Below are positions 5,410 through 5,470 of a stretch of DNA of 5,470 bases, piece by piece (positions within the stretch are counted from its first letter, which is position 1; each line of letters begins with the position of its first letter). Under the pieces are notes generated by a model that had not been told where the DNA came from, searched no databases, and was given only the letters and a program-made list of their open reading frames with translations. The translations under genes were made by a program, and so were the position numbers. The DNA is from Selenomonadaceae bacterium. GTDB taxonomy: Bacteria > Bacillota > Negativicutes > Selenomonadales > Selenomonadaceae. The DNA is taken from NCBI GenBank assembly GCA_017445435.1, contig JAFSUE010000218.1:1-5470 (forward strand). Direction: 5' to 3'.

Positions 5410-5470
5410 GCGGGTGTGGTGGAATTGGCAGACACGCTGGACTTAGAATCCAGTGTCTTAGGACGTGTGG
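5410..5470 (+). tRNA. tRNA-Leu, anticodon UAG (5' part, cut by the window end)
   Basis: The sequence begins with acceptor strand GCGGGTG, then TG and a D-arm containing GGAATTGGCAGAC, typical of bacterial tRNA-Leu. The anticodon stem CTGGA (5437-5441) pairs perfectly with TCCAG (5449-5453) around the loop CTTAGAA, giving anticodon TAG at 5444-5446, which reads CUA and other CUN leucine codons. A long variable arm (GTC-TTA-G-GAC) follows, as expected of a class II tRNA. The T-arm, the 3' acceptor strand and any encoded CCA lie beyond the window. Confidence 0.96.

Overview
The window is AT-rich bacterial DNA with strong Shine-Dalgarno sites, tight gene packing and one GTG start. The protein families (a DUF4931 GalT-like protein, a C5-pathway HemL and a stand-alone biotin carboxylase) suggest a Firmicutes-type organism. 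A Negativicutes or other gut-associated member is plausible, but this is a guess from protein style and no 16S or marker comparison was possible.

Layout: positions 1-3689 hold a compact five-gene cluster, all on the minus strand and read right to left: a DUF4931 GalT-like protein, a MNT nucleotidyltransferase, a HEPN-domain protein, a secreted transglutaminase-like protein and hemL. Junctions are a 12-nt gap, an 11-nt overlap, a 4-nt ATGA overlap and a 24-nt gap, so one transcript is likely, driven by a promoter just upstream of the first gene. The MNT/HEPN pair has the form of a toxin-antitoxin-like module and is inserted among genes with no obvious pathway link to it. Positions 3690-3830 are a divergent intergenic region. 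On the plus strand follow an AccC-type biotin carboxylase (start at 3831), an AT-rich spacer with an inverted repeat and a strong promoter, and the 5' part of a tRNA-Leu(UAG) cut by the window edge.

The most unusual structure is at hemL. Its last 140 bp are present twice at a 177-bp offset (1-140 and 178-317), with 4 mismatches. The outer copy is a broken fragment ending in a TAA at what looks like the normal HemL C-terminus. In the intact gene that codon reads GAA, so translation runs 8 residues further into a heptanucleotide repeat array. A second heptamer array with the same design (three constant bases followed by AATT or CATT) lies in frame inside the N-terminal coding region of hemL and adds a low-complexity peptide. 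HemL therefore appears to be fitted at both ends with repeat-encoded tails.

The biotin carboxylase also departs from the family: an Asn replaces the usual ATP-site His in the QRRHQK motif, the ATP-grasp lid segment is about 6 residues shorter than in E. coli AccC, and the C-terminus carries a tail of about 39 residues.
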